This document shows positions 16,565 through 26,482 of a DNA stretch of 64,000 nucleotides, in pieces. The position numbers were made by a program, and so were the translations under genes. Numbering within the stretch: position 1 is the first letter of the stretch; each line of letters begins with the position of its first letter. The notes below the pieces were generated by a model. That model was not told the DNA's origin and searched no databases. It saw only the letters and a program-made list of their open reading frames with translations. The stretch comes from Bryobacteraceae bacterium (GTDB lineage: Bacteria; Acidobacteriota; Terriglobia; Bryobacterales; Bryobacteraceae). The DNA lies in NCBI GenBank assembly GCA_025928545.1, contig JAICJH010000002.1, positions 124,001 to 188,000 on the forward strand, written 5' to 3'.

Positions 16565-17866
16565 TCAGAGATGCGAAAGCGCGTTCTCGAAATCGTTCTC
16601 GATATCCGCAATATCTTCGATCCCGACCGAAACGCGCACGTATTCCGGCCTGACTCCCGCAGCCTTTTGTTCCTCCTCCGTCAGCTGTGAATGAGTGGTT
16701 GACGCCGGATGAATCACCAGGGTTTTCGCGTCGCCAATGTTCGCCAGGTGGCTGGCCAGTTTTACGTTATCGATGAACTTGATTCCTGCTTCGCGTCCGC
16801 CTTTGACTCCGAAACCGATGATCGCGCCCGGGCCGCCGGGGATATATTTTTTCGCGTTGGCTGCATGAGGATGGCCGGACAAGCCAGGATAATTCACCCA
16901 TTCCACTTTCGGATGTTTCGCCAGCCAGTTCGCCAGCGCCTGGGCGTTTTTCACATGGCGTTCCATGCGGAGATGCAGAGTTTCGATTCCGAGCAGAAAC
17001 AGGAACGCCGCGAACGGGCTCATCATCCCGCCCGTATCCCGTAGCCAGTGAGTCCGCATGTAGACGATGTAGGCGATGTTGCCCATCGGCTTCAACGCTT
17101 CGGTGAAAACTGCACCGTGATACGACGGATCCGGCTCGGTGAACTCCGGCCATTTCTTCGGATTGTCCGCCCACTGGAACTTACCGCTGTCCACGACGAT
17201 ACCGCCGACGTGAACGCCGTGCCCGCCCAGAAACTTTGTGGTGGAGTAAACCGAGATGTCCGCTCCGTGATCAAACGGGCGGAACAAGGCCGGCGTCAGC
17301 ACGGTGTTGTCGATCATGACCGGCAGGCCGCTGGCGTGTGCGATATCGGCAATTGCCTGGAAATCCGGCACATCGTTCTTCGGATTCCCGATCGACTCCA
17401 GATATACGAGACGGCTGTTTTCGTCAACAAGCTTGGTAATTTCTTCGGGATGGTCCGGATTGAAAAACCGCACTTCAATGCCGAGCTTCTTAAAGGTTTG
17501 GCTGAAAAGAGTCCAGGTGCCGCCATACAGGCTGGTGGACGAAATTATGTTTTGCCCGGCGTGAGCAATTGTCAGAATCGCGGCCGTGATGGCTGCCTGG
17601 CCGCTGGCGAAAGCCAGAGCCGCCGCACCGCCTTCGAGCGCCGCCATGCGCTTCTCGAGAACATCGTTTGTTGGATTCATGATCCGGGAATAGATATTCC
17701 CGAATTCTTTGAGCGCAAACAGATTCGACGCGTGTTCGCAGTCGTTGAAAACGAAGCTCGTCGTGGCATAGATCGGCACCGCGCGCGCATTCGTCGCGGG
17801 ATCGGGTTCCTGTCCGGCGTGCAGAGCGAGGGTGGCGAGGCGATGTTTGGGTTCCGATTCAGACAT
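16565..17866 (-). CDS. metY: O-acetylhomoserine aminocarboxypropyltransferase (O-acetylhomoserine sulfhydrylase)
   Basis: The 433-residue length matches MetY, which makes homocysteine from O-acetylhomoserine and sulfide. It is a PLP enzyme of the Cys/Met metabolism class. The cofactor lysine is Lys211 in YSTTKFLGGHG, with the phosphate-site SGQAA (88-92), NPTNDVLE, and the Asp of MIDNT (186). The long insert before the lysine is typical of MetY rather than MetB. No SAM riboswitch fits in the 53-base divergent spacer. With the cysteine operon at 46-49 kb it shows a full sulfide-fixing capacity. Confidence 0.9.
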   Translation of the reverse strand: MSESEPKHRLATLALHAGQEPDPATNARAVPIYATTSFVFNDCEHASNLFALKEFGNIYSRIMNPTNDVLEKRMAALEGGAAALAFASGQAAITAAILTIAHAGQNIISSTSLYGGTWTLFSQTFKKLGIEVRFFNPDHPEEITKLVDENSRLVYLESIGNPKNDVPDFQAIADIAHASGLPVMIDNTVLTPALFRPFDHGADISVYSTTKFLGGHGVHVGGIVVDSGKFQWADNPKKWPEFTEPDPSYHGAVFTEALKPMGNIAYIVYMRTHWLRDTGGMMSPFAAFLFLLGIETLHLRMERHVKNAQALANWLAKHPKVEWVNYPGLSGHPHAANAKKYIPGGPGAIIGFGVKGGREAGIKFIDNVKLASHLANIGDAKTLVIHPASTTHSQLTEEEQKAAGVRPEYVRVSVGIEDIADIENDFENALSHL

Positions 17867-17919
17867 AACAAACGGATCATATCAATTCACGCGGCGCGCA
17901 CGAGATAATAAGCCTTTCC

Positions 17920-19926
17920 ATGCCCAGCTTGCGAACCAGGAGCCGCACCCGAATCAGCCAGGCTGTCGCCATCTCATTATTCCTTTTCGCGCTCAATGCG
18001 TGGATTTGCCGGGAGCTCTTTGCCGCGGATTTCGTCAACAATCTCCTCTCGAACGAAGGAATCTTCGCCTCGATCGGCAGGTTTTTCCGGGAACACCCTT
18101 TCGATCACCGCTGGTTCCCCTGGTTCAACGCGGGCATGGCCACGGAATACGCGTACCAGCCGCTGCTGCCTGCAATGGCGGCGGTCACCGGCGCGCTCAC
18201 GGGCTGGCCTGCTTCCCGGTGCCTCCATTTCGTTTTGGCTTTCGCCTACTGCTGCGGGCCGGTCACTTTGTTCTGGCTGGCGTTCGAATGGTCGGAATGT
18301 TTCGTTCTTGCGGTTTCGGCGGGGCTCGCATTCACGCTCACATCGCCCGCAGAAATATTGATTAAGGAGCTTCGAATTGGCTCCGACGCTCATTGGGGAG
18401 CATTGCGCCTCAACAACCTGGTGTTTTATGGCGAGGCTCCGCACAACGTGTCGCTGGCCATGCTTCCGCTGGCTTACCTGTTTCTCTACCGCGCGATCGT
18501 CCGCGGCGGCGCGTGGAACATGGTGCTGGCGGGCGCCATGGCCGGGGCTGTGGCTCTTACGAACGCGTTCGGCGGTTTTGGCGTCGCGCTGGGCGCAATC
18601 GCGATGGTGCTTGCACTGGAACGCGGTGTGCGGCCAGTCCTGATCACGGGCGTTTGCGCCTATCTCTGGATTTCCCCCTGGCTGCCGCCTTCGCTGATCT
18701 TATGGATCCGCCGCACCGCCTGGTCGGCTGAAGGATTCTTCCAGGCGGATAACCGCTCGCACATCGCGATCCCGTTGACGCTCGCGGTTTTCGGCCTGAT
18801 CTGGTTCGTGACCCGCCCTCTCAAGGGTTCGTTCGAGCGATTCGCGCTGCTTTTTGGCGCGTTCATGTGCACGATACCGCTGGGATATTTTTGGCTGAAT
18901 CGTCTGACCATCGTTCCGCAGTCCAGCCGCTACCAACTGGAACTGGAAATGGCCGTGTGCCTGTTTTTCGGCTGTGCAACGCGCTGGGCATGGAACCATG
19001 CGCCCACCGCCGGCCGGGCTGTTCTGATCGCGATCCTGCTGGCGTTCGCGGTGCGTCAGGCGATCACCTTCCGGCGGTTCGCGAAGGTTCTTGTCAGGCC
19101 GATCGATATTACGAAAACTGTTGAATATAAAGTAGTTAATTGGATCGACCACAATTTGCCGGGCCAGAGGACGATGGTTTCGGGCGATCCCGAATATATC
19201 TTCAACCTGTACTCTGATAATCCGCAGTTCAGCGCGGGGCACGAACCGACCGCCCCGAACTGGATGCAGCGAGTCGCCGTTTACACGATCTACACTGGAG
19301 CGAACGCGGGCGACCACGACGCTGAGGACTCGATCTTCTGGCTCAAAGCATTCGGCAATCAGGCGATCTATGTGCCGGGGTCAGCCAGCCGGGAGCACTA
19401 CCACCCGATCGTTCGGATGCGGAAATTCGAGGGCATTCTGCCGGTCCTCTGGCACGATGAGGATGACACGATCTATGCCGTCCCGCAGCGGTCCCGGTCC
19501 ATGGCGCATGTGATCCCGCGCGAAGCGGTCGTGAGCCGGCAGCCAATCCACGGTCTGGATCTCGACCCCGCGCGAGCCTACGTGGCTGCGCTGGACGACA
19601 CTTCGCTGCCACTGGCGGAACTGAGCTGGAGGACGCCAACGGAAGCAGCTATCCGTACTGCAATGAAGCCGGGACAGGTGCTTTCGGTTCAGGAAACCTG
19701 GATGCCGGGCTGGCGAGCCAGAGTGGCCGGGCGGGACGTGCCGGTTCGCGGCGACAAGCTGGGTTTGATCGTGATTGAACCGAATTGCGACGGTGCCTGC
19801 GAAGTAGATCTGTCTTTCGGGGTGATCCCGGAAGGCTGGGTCTGCCGGATTCTCAGCCTGCTGGTAACCTGCCTCGCAATCTGGTCGCTGGCGCGGCGGG
19901 GTCCCGCTCCGGATGTGAGAAACTGA
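17920..19926 (+). CDS. Large polytopic membrane protein (YfhO/6-pyruvoyl-tetrahydropterin-synthase-related type)
   Basis: This 668-residue protein has about twelve hydrophobic helices in the first 400 residues, with FNAGMATEYAYQPLLP in an early outer loop, and a soluble C-terminal region that ends with a beta-rich segment (TWMPGWRARVAGRDVPVRG) and one last helix. The PGW-R-V-G signature is shared with YfhO-type proteins and with the protein at 31080-33320. YfhO is linked to glycosylation of teichoic acids in Gram-positives; here the role is unknown but likely concerns envelope glycans. The next gene starts 7 bases on. Confidence 0.6.
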   Translation: MPSLRTRSRTRISQAVAISLFLFALNAWICRELFAADFVNNLLSNEGIFASIGRFFREHPFDHRWFPWFNAGMATEYAYQPLLPAMAAVTGALTGWPASRCLHFVLAFAYCCGPVTLFWLAFEWSECFVLAVSAGLAFTLTSPAEILIKELRIGSDAHWGALRLNNLVFYGEAPHNVSLAMLPLAYLFLYRAIVRGGAWNMVLAGAMAGAVALTNAFGGFGVALGAIAMVLALERGVRPVLITGVCAYLWISPWLPPSLILWIRRTAWSAEGFFQADNRSHIAIPLTLAVFGLIWFVTRPLKGSFERFALLFGAFMCTIPLGYFWLNRLTIVPQSSRYQLELEMAVCLFFGCATRWAWNHAPTAGRAVLIAILLAFAVRQAITFRRFAKVLVRPIDITKTVEYKVVNWIDHNLPGQRTMVSGDPEYIFNLYSDNPQFSAGHEPTAPNWMQRVAVYTIYTGANAGDHDAEDSIFWLKAFGNQAIYVPGSASREHYHPIVRMRKFEGILPVLWHDEDDTIYAVPQRSRSMAHVIPREAVVSRQPIHGLDLDPARAYVAALDDTSLPLAELSWRTPTEAAIRTAMKPGQVLSVQETWMPGWRARVAGRDVPVRGDKLGLIVIEPNCDGACEVDLSFGVIPEGWVCRILSLLVTCLAIWSLARRGPAPDVRN

Positions 19927-19933
19927 CACCTGG

Positions 19934-20806
19934 ATGCCCAGACTGCCCCAGGAACGCTGGCCCCGGAAACTTGCGGTCCGCCTTATAGCGCCGATTCTGG
20001 CTGTGGGCACCATCGCTATGGTGGCGGCTATCGACGCTTTATCCCAGCCTGCCACCTCTCAGCCTGTCGCATCCCAGCCTGCCTTCAATAACTTAGCGGT
20101 GCCAGCCCCGCCGTCCCATGAAACCTTCGATTATTCCATCGAATGGCGGCTGATTACCGCGGGCAAGGCGCATCTGGAATGGAACGCGTTGCCTTCCGCG
20201 CCGGATGCCGGAGACGTCCGCCTGCATGTGGAATCGGCCGGCATCGTTTCAAGGCTATATACGGTGAACGACGTGTACTCGGCCACCTTGGCCCCCGGCT
20301 TTTGCGCGCAAAACAGCCTGATCGAGGCGCTCGAAGGCGGCCGAAAAAAAGAAACCCGCATCACCTACGATTCGGTAGCCCACAAAGCGACTTATCTCGA
20401 AAAAGACCTGGTCAAAAACTCGACGGTCACACAGGAAGTTGGCATTCCTTCCTGCGTTCACGATCTCATTGGCGGCCTGATTTCCCTACGCTACCTGAAG
20501 CTTGACCCTGGCAAGACTGCTCAGATTCCGGTCAGCGACGGCAAGAAGTTCGTCATGGCGAAAGTGGAATCTCAGCGGCGAGAACCCCTGAAGACCGCGC
20601 TTGGCACGGTTAATACCGTGCTTTATGAGATCTATCTTTTCGACAACGTTCTGTTTCGGAAATCCGGTCATCTGCACGTGTGGATTACGGATGATGAGAA
20701 GAGGCTGCCGATCCAGTTGCAGGTGCGGCTGACGTTTGCCATCGGCACCATAACTTTTCGAATGGAAAAACCTGCCGCCCCCGAAGCCGTTTCCGGCGCC
20801 AGATAG
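19934..20806 (+). CDS. DUF3108-like secreted protein
   Basis: This 290-residue protein has an N-terminal hydrophobic stretch (about 15-32) following a basic start, then a Pro/Ala/Ser-rich linker with repeated QPATSQPVASQP. The body from about residue 65 (ETFDYSIEWRLITAGKAHLEW) has the beta-strand pattern of DUF3108, a lipocalin-like domain of unknown function found in periplasmic proteins. The C-terminal HLHVWITDDEKRLPIQLQVRLTF block is typical of that family. It follows the membrane protein gene closely and is likely co-transcribed. Confidence 0.65.
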   Translation: MPRLPQERWPRKLAVRLIAPILAVGTIAMVAAIDALSQPATSQPVASQPAFNNLAVPAPPSHETFDYSIEWRLITAGKAHLEWNALPSAPDAGDVRLHVESAGIVSRLYTVNDVYSATLAPGFCAQNSLIEALEGGRKKETRITYDSVAHKATYLEKDLVKNSTVTQEVGIPSCVHDLIGGLISLRYLKLDPGKTAQIPVSDGKKFVMAKVESQRREPLKTALGTVNTVLYEIYLFDNVLFRKSGHLHVWITDDEKRLPIQLQVRLTFAIGTITFRMEKPAAPEAVSGAR

Positions 20807-20858
20807 GATACGCGTCTTCGTCGCTGAAATGCGCTAACATGAGCGGAGGCATCAAAAT

Positions 20859-21053
20859 ATGAAGCGATTTTTTGGCACACTGCTGCTTTGCGGATTTCTT
20901 GCGGCGTCGACAGTTCAGGCCGCGAAAAGCCCGGTTCATCCGAAAACTCAGCAGAGCAAGGCGGCGAAGAAGCAGGCAGCCAAGGTAAGAAAGGCGAATG
21001 CCAAAGCTCAAAAAGCCGCAAAACGCAAGGCTCAGGCGCGAAAGGCCGTATAG
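20859..21053 (+). CDS. Small secreted Lys/Ala-rich protein
   Basis: This 64-residue protein has a clear signal peptide (MKRFFGTLLLCGFLAASTVQA, cut near residue 22). The mature part of about 42 residues consists almost entirely of Lys, Ala, Arg and Gln with KAAKKQAAK-like heptads and no acidic residue, so it is very basic and probably helical. The ATG has a GGAGG about 10 bases upstream. The composition resembles histone-H1-like tails, but a signal peptide argues for a periplasmic or surface role such as binding anionic polymers. No known family was recognised. Confidence 0.6.
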   Translation: MKRFFGTLLLCGFLAASTVQAAKSPVHPKTQQSKAAKKQAAKVRKANAKAQKAAKRKAQARKAV

Positions 21054-21188
21054 TTGGCTGGCGCCGACATCCGAAATTTTTCTTAGCAAGAGCACATAAC
21101 CACGGGCCAGGCGTTTCGGTTGAATTCAACGGATTACGTCTTCCGGATCGCGCAATAAACGAAGCTCCATACGAACCCGCTGGCAGGC

Positions 21189-22367
21189 GTGTCAGAATCG
21201 GGAGGAATGAAGATCATCGAGCTCGTGTTCTTCGATGCGGGTGGCGGGCATCGAAGCGCAGCGAACGCCTTGTGCGATGTTGTCCGTGGGGAACAGCGCC
21301 CATGGGACATGCAGATGATGAATCTCCAGGAGTTGCTGGACGATCTGGATGTTTTTCGCAAGATTACCGGTATCCGTTTCCAGGACATCTACAACCTGAT
21401 GCTGCGGCGCGGCTGGACGCTGGGTTCGAAGCAACTTTTGGTCCCGATGCACGCCATCATCCGGCTGTTTCATTCGCAGCAGGTTCGGGGGCTCGTACGC
21501 TACTGGCGGAGCAAAACGCCCGGCAACAGGCCGGACATGATTGTGTCCGTAGTTCCGAATTTCAACCGGGCGCTTTTTCAGGCGACCCGGCAGGCCTTAC
21601 CGGGCATTCCATTTGTCACGATCCTGACAGACATGGCGGATTACCCGCCGCATTTCTGGCTGGAACGCCAGGGTCCGCACTACGTGATCTGCGGAACCGA
21701 GCGCGCCCGCGATCAGGCTCTCAATATGGGGCATGCTGCGGACAAAGTTTTTCTTGTGTCGGGGATGATCCTGAATCCGCGTTATTACGAGGTCGCGCCG
21801 GTGCAGCGCGACGTGGAACGCGCGGGATTGGGGCTGGATCCAAATCTGCCGACAGCCATCATGATGTTCGGCGGCGCCGGCTCGGCAAAGATGGTTGAGA
21901 TCGTGCGACGCCTGAATGAAAGCACGCTGAACCTGCAGATCATAGCGATCTGCGGGAAAAACCAGAAGCTGGAGACCGCTCTCCGGAGCTTAGGCGGCAG
22001 AATTCGGATGCATGTCGTGGGTTTCTCGAGCGAAGTGCCACGCTTCATGCAAATGGCGGATTTCTTTATCGGCAAACCCGGACCGGGGAGTATCAGCGAA
22101 GCCATAGCGATGGGGCTGCCAGTGATTGTCGAGACGAATGCCTGGACGCTGCCACAGGAGCGGTTCAATGCGGTGTGGGTGGAAGAAAAGGGTGTCGGGA
22201 TATCGCTGCGGGACTTTTCGAAGGGAATTGTGGACGCAACCCGAAAGATGCTGGATCCAATTCAGCACGCCAGGTTCGCAGATCGGGTTTCTCAGATGAA
22301 GAACAGGGCGGTGTTTGAAATTCCGGAGATACTGGACGGCATACTTCGAAACACCCCAGTCGGCTAG
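21189..22367 (+). CDS. MGDG-synthase/MurG-type (GT28) glycosyltransferase
   Basis: The N-terminal FFDAGGGHRSAANAL and the C-terminal MMFGGAGSAKMVEIVRRL and GKPGPGSISEAIAMGLP are the acceptor- and UDP-sugar-binding motifs of the diacylglycerol glycosyltransferase branch of GT-B enzymes. It would make a glycolipid at the inner face of the membrane. GTG at 21189 gives 392 residues. An ATG at 21207 would give the more typical N-terminus MKIIELVFF, but the GGAGGA then abuts the start codon, so the choice is open. It stands alone, converging on the gene at 22364. Confidence 0.75.
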   Translation: MSESGGMKIIELVFFDAGGGHRSAANALCDVVRGEQRPWDMQMMNLQELLDDLDVFRKITGIRFQDIYNLMLRRGWTLGSKQLLVPMHAIIRLFHSQQVRGLVRYWRSKTPGNRPDMIVSVVPNFNRALFQATRQALPGIPFVTILTDMADYPPHFWLERQGPHYVICGTERARDQALNMGHAADKVFLVSGMILNPRYYEVAPVQRDVERAGLGLDPNLPTAIMMFGGAGSAKMVEIVRRLNESTLNLQIIAICGKNQKLETALRSLGGRIRMHVVGFSSEVPRFMQMADFFIGKPGPGSISEAIAMGLPVIVETNAWTLPQERFNAVWVEEKGVGISLRDFSKGIVDATRKMLDPIQHARFADRVSQMKNRAVFEIPEILDGILRNTPVG

Positions 22368-22765
22368 ATCCCCAACAGCCGTTCAATCCGGCATTGCAGG
22401 ATGACAATATCCGGCGACTCCTGAATCGCCCGGTAATAAGCCATTTGGAAATCGGTTCCCTCTTCGCGGGGGCGCATGACCTGGCGAGCCTGCGCCAGAA
22501 GCGCATCGGCTACCGGTTGTTCCGCTGTACTGCGGCGGGAGAGCGCTTCGTCGATTTCAACCACCAGCGTCGAGATTTGTTTCAGCCAGGCGAACTGCGG
22601 GTCGTTGAGGACGAGGGCCAGCAAGGGGCGCGGCCCGGCGACGGCTCCATGGATCTTCTCGTATTCGGCCCGCTCCCGGTCGAGCAGCAGTTTGTGTTGT
22701 TCGAGGAGAAGATTGCGGAGCTCGGTTAATAGACTCCTGCTTTCGTCTGTGATTGGCTGCGACAT
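22364..22765 (-). CDS. Conserved hypothetical helical protein
   Basis: The 133 residues are predicted to be almost all alpha-helical, with charged N-terminal helices (LLTELRNLLLEQHKLLLDRERAEYE) followed by FAWLKQISTLVVEIDEAL. No signal peptide, membrane segment or catalytic motif is visible. Its stop overlaps the end of the glycosyltransferase gene by 4 bases and it diverges from the pectate lyase gene. I do not recognise the family; the regular codon pattern supports a real gene. Confidence 0.6.
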   Translation of the reverse strand: MSQPITDESRSLLTELRNLLLEQHKLLLDRERAEYEKIHGAVAGPRPLLALVLNDPQFAWLKQISTLVVEIDEALSRRSTAEQPVADALLAQARQVMRPREEGTDFQMAYYRAIQESPDIVILQCRIERLLGI

Positions 22766-22834
22766 AATCCACTCTTATTGTGGCCTGTCGGGTACGCCGG
22801 CGGTAAGCTGAACAATGCAGATGGGCGCACAATT

Positions 22835-24121
22835 ATGACGACCGGATCGATAAAATTGCTGGCGGCGCTCGTGGCTTGCGCGGGTTGCCTGGAGGCGGCC
22901 GTCACCGGCGCGAGCACCGCCCCGGACGCGGTTACGCCCGAACGAATCCTGGCGTTGCCGCGGACCGAACAGAGCGCGTGGCGGGATTACCTGGCGCGAT
23001 CCATCGAACAGGGAAAGAAAGACCATGCCGTTCTCGATGGCGAACTGAAGGCAACCGGCCTGAGGGTTATGCTCGTCCCCCCAAGCGGGTCATCGGCAAA
23101 GAGTCTGCCGCTCGATAAGCCGGCTGACTGGTATACGACGGCCGAAGCCTTGCGTATCGCCGATATTGTGTTGTCGTTCCAGACTCCGGCAGGCGGATGG
23201 AGCAAGAATCTCGACCTGACCGCCCATGCCCGCAGGCCGGGCGAAAGCTTTGCCGGGAACAATCTGACTCCGGTGGCTTCCGGGCCGGGAGACCTGGACG
23301 CCGCGCCGGATCCGCAATGGCATTATGTGGGGACTATCGATAACGACGCGACGACGAGCGAAATCCGATTCCTCGCGCGCATAGCTGAGCGTGGCGAGGG
23401 CGTGGAAAAATACCGCGATGCGATTGGGCGCGGCGTGGATTACCTGTTGGCTGCGCAATATCCGAATGGTGGCTGGCCACAGATCTGGCCCCTCGAAGGC
23501 GGTTATCACGACGCTGTGACTTTCAACGACGGGGCGATTACCGAGACCCTGGAAGTCTTACAGGATGTGGCAGACGGGAAAGACGGGCTGGCATTCGTGA
23601 ATCGCAAAATGCGCCAGCGGGCCGCGGAGAGTGTGGCGCGTGGGATCGACGTCATTCTCAGATCGCAAATCAGCGGCGCTGCGTGGGCCCAGCAATGCGA
23701 CGCCTTGAATCTGAAGCCAGTAGCGGCGCGAAACTATGAGCCAATCGCAGTCTCGGGAGGCGAAAGCGCCGCCATAACCCTATTCCTGATGAAGCTGCCG
23801 CATCCGGAGCCGCGGATTGTCAAAGCAGTTTATACTGCGGTCGACTGGTTCCGTAAGACAGCCGTTTACGGTTTCGCTTTTGAAAAGGGCGCGGACGGCA
23901 GGAAGCTCAGACCCGCTCCCGGCGCGGGACCCATCTGGGCGCGGTACTACGAATTGGGAACGAACCGGCCCATTTTCGGCGATCGGGACAAGAGCATACA
24001 CGACGATGTGAATGAGATCTCTCTGGAGCGCCGCAACGGGTATAGCTGGTACAACGGAGCACCGAAGACGGCGCTGGATCGGTTCGCGGAGTGGAGCGCC
24101 GAACATCCTCGCGGTAAGTAA
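22835..24121 (+). CDS. pelA: Secreted pectate lyase, polysaccharide lyase family 10
   Basis: From ATG 22835 the protein has 428 residues and a signal peptide (to about VTGASTA). An earlier TTG at 22778 would bury the signal, so the ATG is preferred. PL10 features include GGWSKNLDLT, TIDNDATTSEIRFL, a repeat-like YPNGGWPQIWP, AWAQQCD and the C-terminal RYYELGTNRPIFGDRDKS. PL10 enzymes cleave polygalacturonate by Ca-dependent beta-elimination in an (alpha/alpha)-barrel. This fits a soil or plant-litter degrader; the KDG kinase and KDPG aldolase at 26.5-28.2 kb could take up the end product of pectin breakdown. Confidence 0.85.
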   Translation: MTTGSIKLLAALVACAGCLEAAVTGASTAPDAVTPERILALPRTEQSAWRDYLARSIEQGKKDHAVLDGELKATGLRVMLVPPSGSSAKSLPLDKPADWYTTAEALRIADIVLSFQTPAGGWSKNLDLTAHARRPGESFAGNNLTPVASGPGDLDAAPDPQWHYVGTIDNDATTSEIRFLARIAERGEGVEKYRDAIGRGVDYLLAAQYPNGGWPQIWPLEGGYHDAVTFNDGAITETLEVLQDVADGKDGLAFVNRKMRQRAAESVARGIDVILRSQISGAAWAQQCDALNLKPVAARNYEPIAVSGGESAAITLFLMKLPHPEPRIVKAVYTAVDWFRKTAVYGFAFEKGADGRKLRPAPGAGPIWARYYELGTNRPIFGDRDKSIHDDVNEISLERRNGYSWYNGAPKTALDRFAEWSAEHPRGK

Positions 24122-24131
24122 GGCCTCGGGA

Positions 24132-24638
24132 TTATTCGGTTGGCAGCGGGGCAAATGCGCCATAAGCGCCGTGTGCGTAGAGGAGCTGGCCGGTTTTTTC
24201 GGCATTGGAGCGAATAGCCTGGATTTCGCCGAAGAGAATACCGTGAGTGGCGACTTCTTCGAGACGCGTCAGACGGCAATCGAACGTTGCGAGGGCAGTC
24301 TCCAGAACCGGAGCACCCGTGGTCAGCTGGCCCCAGTCTCCGATATCGAAGCGCGCCTCACCCGTGTGGACTTTGCTCGCGAACCGCTCCGCCAGTTCCA
24401 GATCCTGCACACCCAGCACATTGACGGCGAAGACCCCGGCTTCGCGAATCGCCGCGAAGGGCGGAATCTGACGGTTGACGCAGCACAGAAGCGTTGGCGG
24501 GTCGGCTGACACGGAACAGACGGCGGTCGCGGTCAGGCCGAGACGTTCTCCGCTGGGCGCAGTGGTTGTAATCAGGCAGACGTGCGCCGCCAGATGCCGC
24601 ATGCCGGACCTGAAAACTTGTGTATCGGCGACGTTCAT
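24132..24638 (-). CDS. Flavin reductase-like FMN-binding protein
   Basis: This 168-residue protein has the flavin-reductase fold: FRSGMRHLAAHVCLITTTAPSGE, then LGLTATAVCSVSADPPTLLCCVNR, where the T-A-x-S-x-S/P pattern holds FMN, and FAVNVLG. These are usually the small reductase component of two-component flavin monooxygenases or chlorite/nitroarene reductases. No monooxygenase gene is adjacent, so the partner is unknown. It converges on pelA and is read in the same direction as rpoD. Confidence 0.85.
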   Translation of the reverse strand: MNVADTQVFRSGMRHLAAHVCLITTTAPSGERLGLTATAVCSVSADPPTLLCCVNRQIPPFAAIREAGVFAVNVLGVQDLELAERFASKVHTGEARFDIGDWGQLTTGAPVLETALATFDCRLTRLEEVATHGILFGEIQAIRSNAEKTGQLLYAHGAYGAFAPLPTE

Positions 24639-24711
24639 TATTCGGAACCGTAAAGTGTGAGCTTAGCGCATCGGTCAGCGCTCGGTCCGACGTTCCGGGG
24701 TCAGCAGCCTG

Positions 24712-26235
24712 CTAACGTGCAGCGAGGAGAGCGCGAAGTCTGCGGGCGCGTTCCGGCGCTCGCAATTGACGCAGGGCCTTGGCTTCGATCTGCCGGATAC
24801 GTTCGCGTGTAACGTCGAACTCCTGGCCGATTTCTTCGAGCGTGTGCTCGCGTTCGCAGCCAATGCCGAAGCGCAGCCGGATCACCTTCTCCTCTTTCGG
24901 AGAAAGGGTTTTCAGAATACCGGCGGTTTCGTCACGGACATTGGTTTCGATGACAGCGTCCACCGGCGAGCCGACCCAGCGGTCTTCGATCAGATCTCCC
25001 AGCGCGGATTCGCCGTCGCGGCCAACCGGCGTTTCGAGAGAGACCGGATCGCGTGAGATGGTCTTGAGCTTCTGCACCTTTTCGACTGGAATATCCATCC
25101 GACGGCTGATTTCGTCGTTGGTCGGGGTGCGGCCCATTTCTTTTTCAAGTTCACGGGATGCCCGCAGGAACTTGTTCATGCTCTCGTTCATGTGAACGGG
25201 AATGCGGATGGTGCGCGACTGGTCCGCGATGGCGCGCGTGATGGCCTGGCGGATCCACCAGGTGGCGTACGTGGAGAACTTATAGCCTCGGCGATATTCG
25301 AATTTGTCGGCCGCACGCATCAGGCCGATGTTGCCTTCCTGAATCAGATCGAGAAGGTGCAGCCCGCGGTTGACGTACTTCTTGGCCACTGAGACAACCA
25401 GACGAAGGTTGGCTTCCACCAGGTCTTTCTTCGCGCGCTCGGCTTCCTGCTCGCCGTGACGGATGACCGTGACAGTGTGCTTGAGCTCTTCGAGGGAAGC
25501 GCCGGCGGTGATTTCCCGCTTACGAATTTCGCGCTTCAGTTCGCGGATACGCGCCTGCTGAGCGGCGCCGTTGCGCGCTTCGAGCTTCTTGAGTTCGCGA
25601 TCCAGCTGATTGATTTCTTCGACCGCGCGTTCAATTTCGCGGGTGAGATCGCGCCAGCGTGTGGAAATCCACGGTACCTTGCGAATCGACAGCGAAGTAT
25701 CGACGAATGCGCGCAACAGCTTCATCCGCAGCTTCTTGCGGCCTTTCTTGTTGGCGGCGGGAGCATCGTCCAGCTTTTCCTGGAGTTGACCCTGCTTGCG
25801 ATGGAAAGTCTGGATGGCGGCGAAAGTTTCGCGGATATCGGCGCGGCGCTTCAGATCGGCCGGTGAACCTTCTTCGATTTCCACGCCGCCGACGTCGACC
25901 AGATTCTCCAGTTCTTCGGGATTCTTTTTGAGGTTTTCGGCCACTTCGACAACTGCGAGCTGGACGAGGGCTGAACGGCTGATCGCCTTCTGCATGCGCA
26001 ACTTGCCGCGCTCCATGCGCCGGGCAAGCTCTACTTCGCCTTCGCGGGTCAGCAGCGGAACAGCGCCCATTTCGCGCAGATAAACGCGAACCGGGTCGTC
26101 TGTGTAAATCGATTCTTCAACCTGCTGCTGGGGCTGGAGGAAATCCGCTTCCGCTTCGGGATCGAAAAACTTCGCCTCTTCATCGAAGTTAATCGCAATC
26201 GGGGCTATCGGTAGAAACTGATCATCATATTCCAT
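24712..26235 (-). CDS. rpoD: Primary RNA polymerase sigma factor RpoD
   Basis: The 507-residue protein lacks most of region 1.1: after a short acidic N-terminus, region 1.2 begins near residue 43 ([23 protein letters not shown]). A charged non-conserved region of about 170 residues follows. Region 2 includes [33 protein letters not shown], which reads the -10. Then come region 3 ([21 protein letters not shown]) and region 4 with a helix-turn-helix ([24 protein letters not shown]) for the -35. This directs housekeeping transcription. dnaG and rpsU, its usual neighbours, are not adjacent. A near-ideal ribosome binding site precedes the ATG. Confidence 0.95.
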   Translation of the reverse strand: MEYDDQFLPIAPIAINFDEEAKFFDPEAEADFLQPQQQVEESIYTDDPVRVYLREMGAVPLLTREGEVELARRMERGKLRMQKAISRSALVQLAVVEVAENLKKNPEELENLVDVGGVEIEEGSPADLKRRADIRETFAAIQTFHRKQGQLQEKLDDAPAANKKGRKKLRMKLLRAFVDTSLSIRKVPWISTRWRDLTREIERAVEEINQLDRELKKLEARNGAAQQARIRELKREIRKREITAGASLEELKHTVTVIRHGEQEAERAKKDLVEANLRLVVSVAKKYVNRGLHLLDLIQEGNIGLMRAADKFEYRRGYKFSTYATWWIRQAITRAIADQSRTIRIPVHMNESMNKFLRASRELEKEMGRTPTNDEISRRMDIPVEKVQKLKTISRDPVSLETPVGRDGESALGDLIEDRWVGSPVDAVIETNVRDETAGILKTLSPKEEKVIRLRFGIGCEREHTLEEIGQEFDVTRERIRQIEAKALRQLRAPERARRLRALLAAR

Positions 26236-26240
26236 CGAAA

Positions 26241-26250
26241 ATCACCTCCC
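26241..26250 (-). promoter_or_regulatory. Strong Shine-Dalgarno sequence of rpoD
   Basis: On the lower strand GGGAGGTGAT lies 5 bases before the rpoD ATG (26233-26235). It matches the 16S anti-Shine-Dalgarno at 9 of 10 positions, fixing the start. The rest of the 247-base spacer up to kdgK (26236-26482) is AT-rich, holds no gene that I recognise and probably contains the rpoD promoter. Confidence 0.75.
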
Positions 26251-26482
26251 GTGCGGGAATACAGGCAAAAGCTACAGGGTTACCATTCATGTCTTTTATT
26301 TTGTTTATTTTATGAGTACTGAGCTGACAGGAATTGTCCAAGCCACACACAGAAACAGGGAGCTTCCCTGCCATGGATGGCAGTGGAAAACCCCCGAGAT
26401 TGTATGTTAACATGAATGCCCCATTATTGTTCCGCCCAATTGTGTAGATGCCGGGGCGGGACAAAGGTTACAAAGGAAGCTG

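Noticed and set aside
17867..17919. Possible SAM riboswitch before metY
   Set aside because: The spacer is only 53 bases and divergent, too short for any SAM riboswitch class with a terminator.
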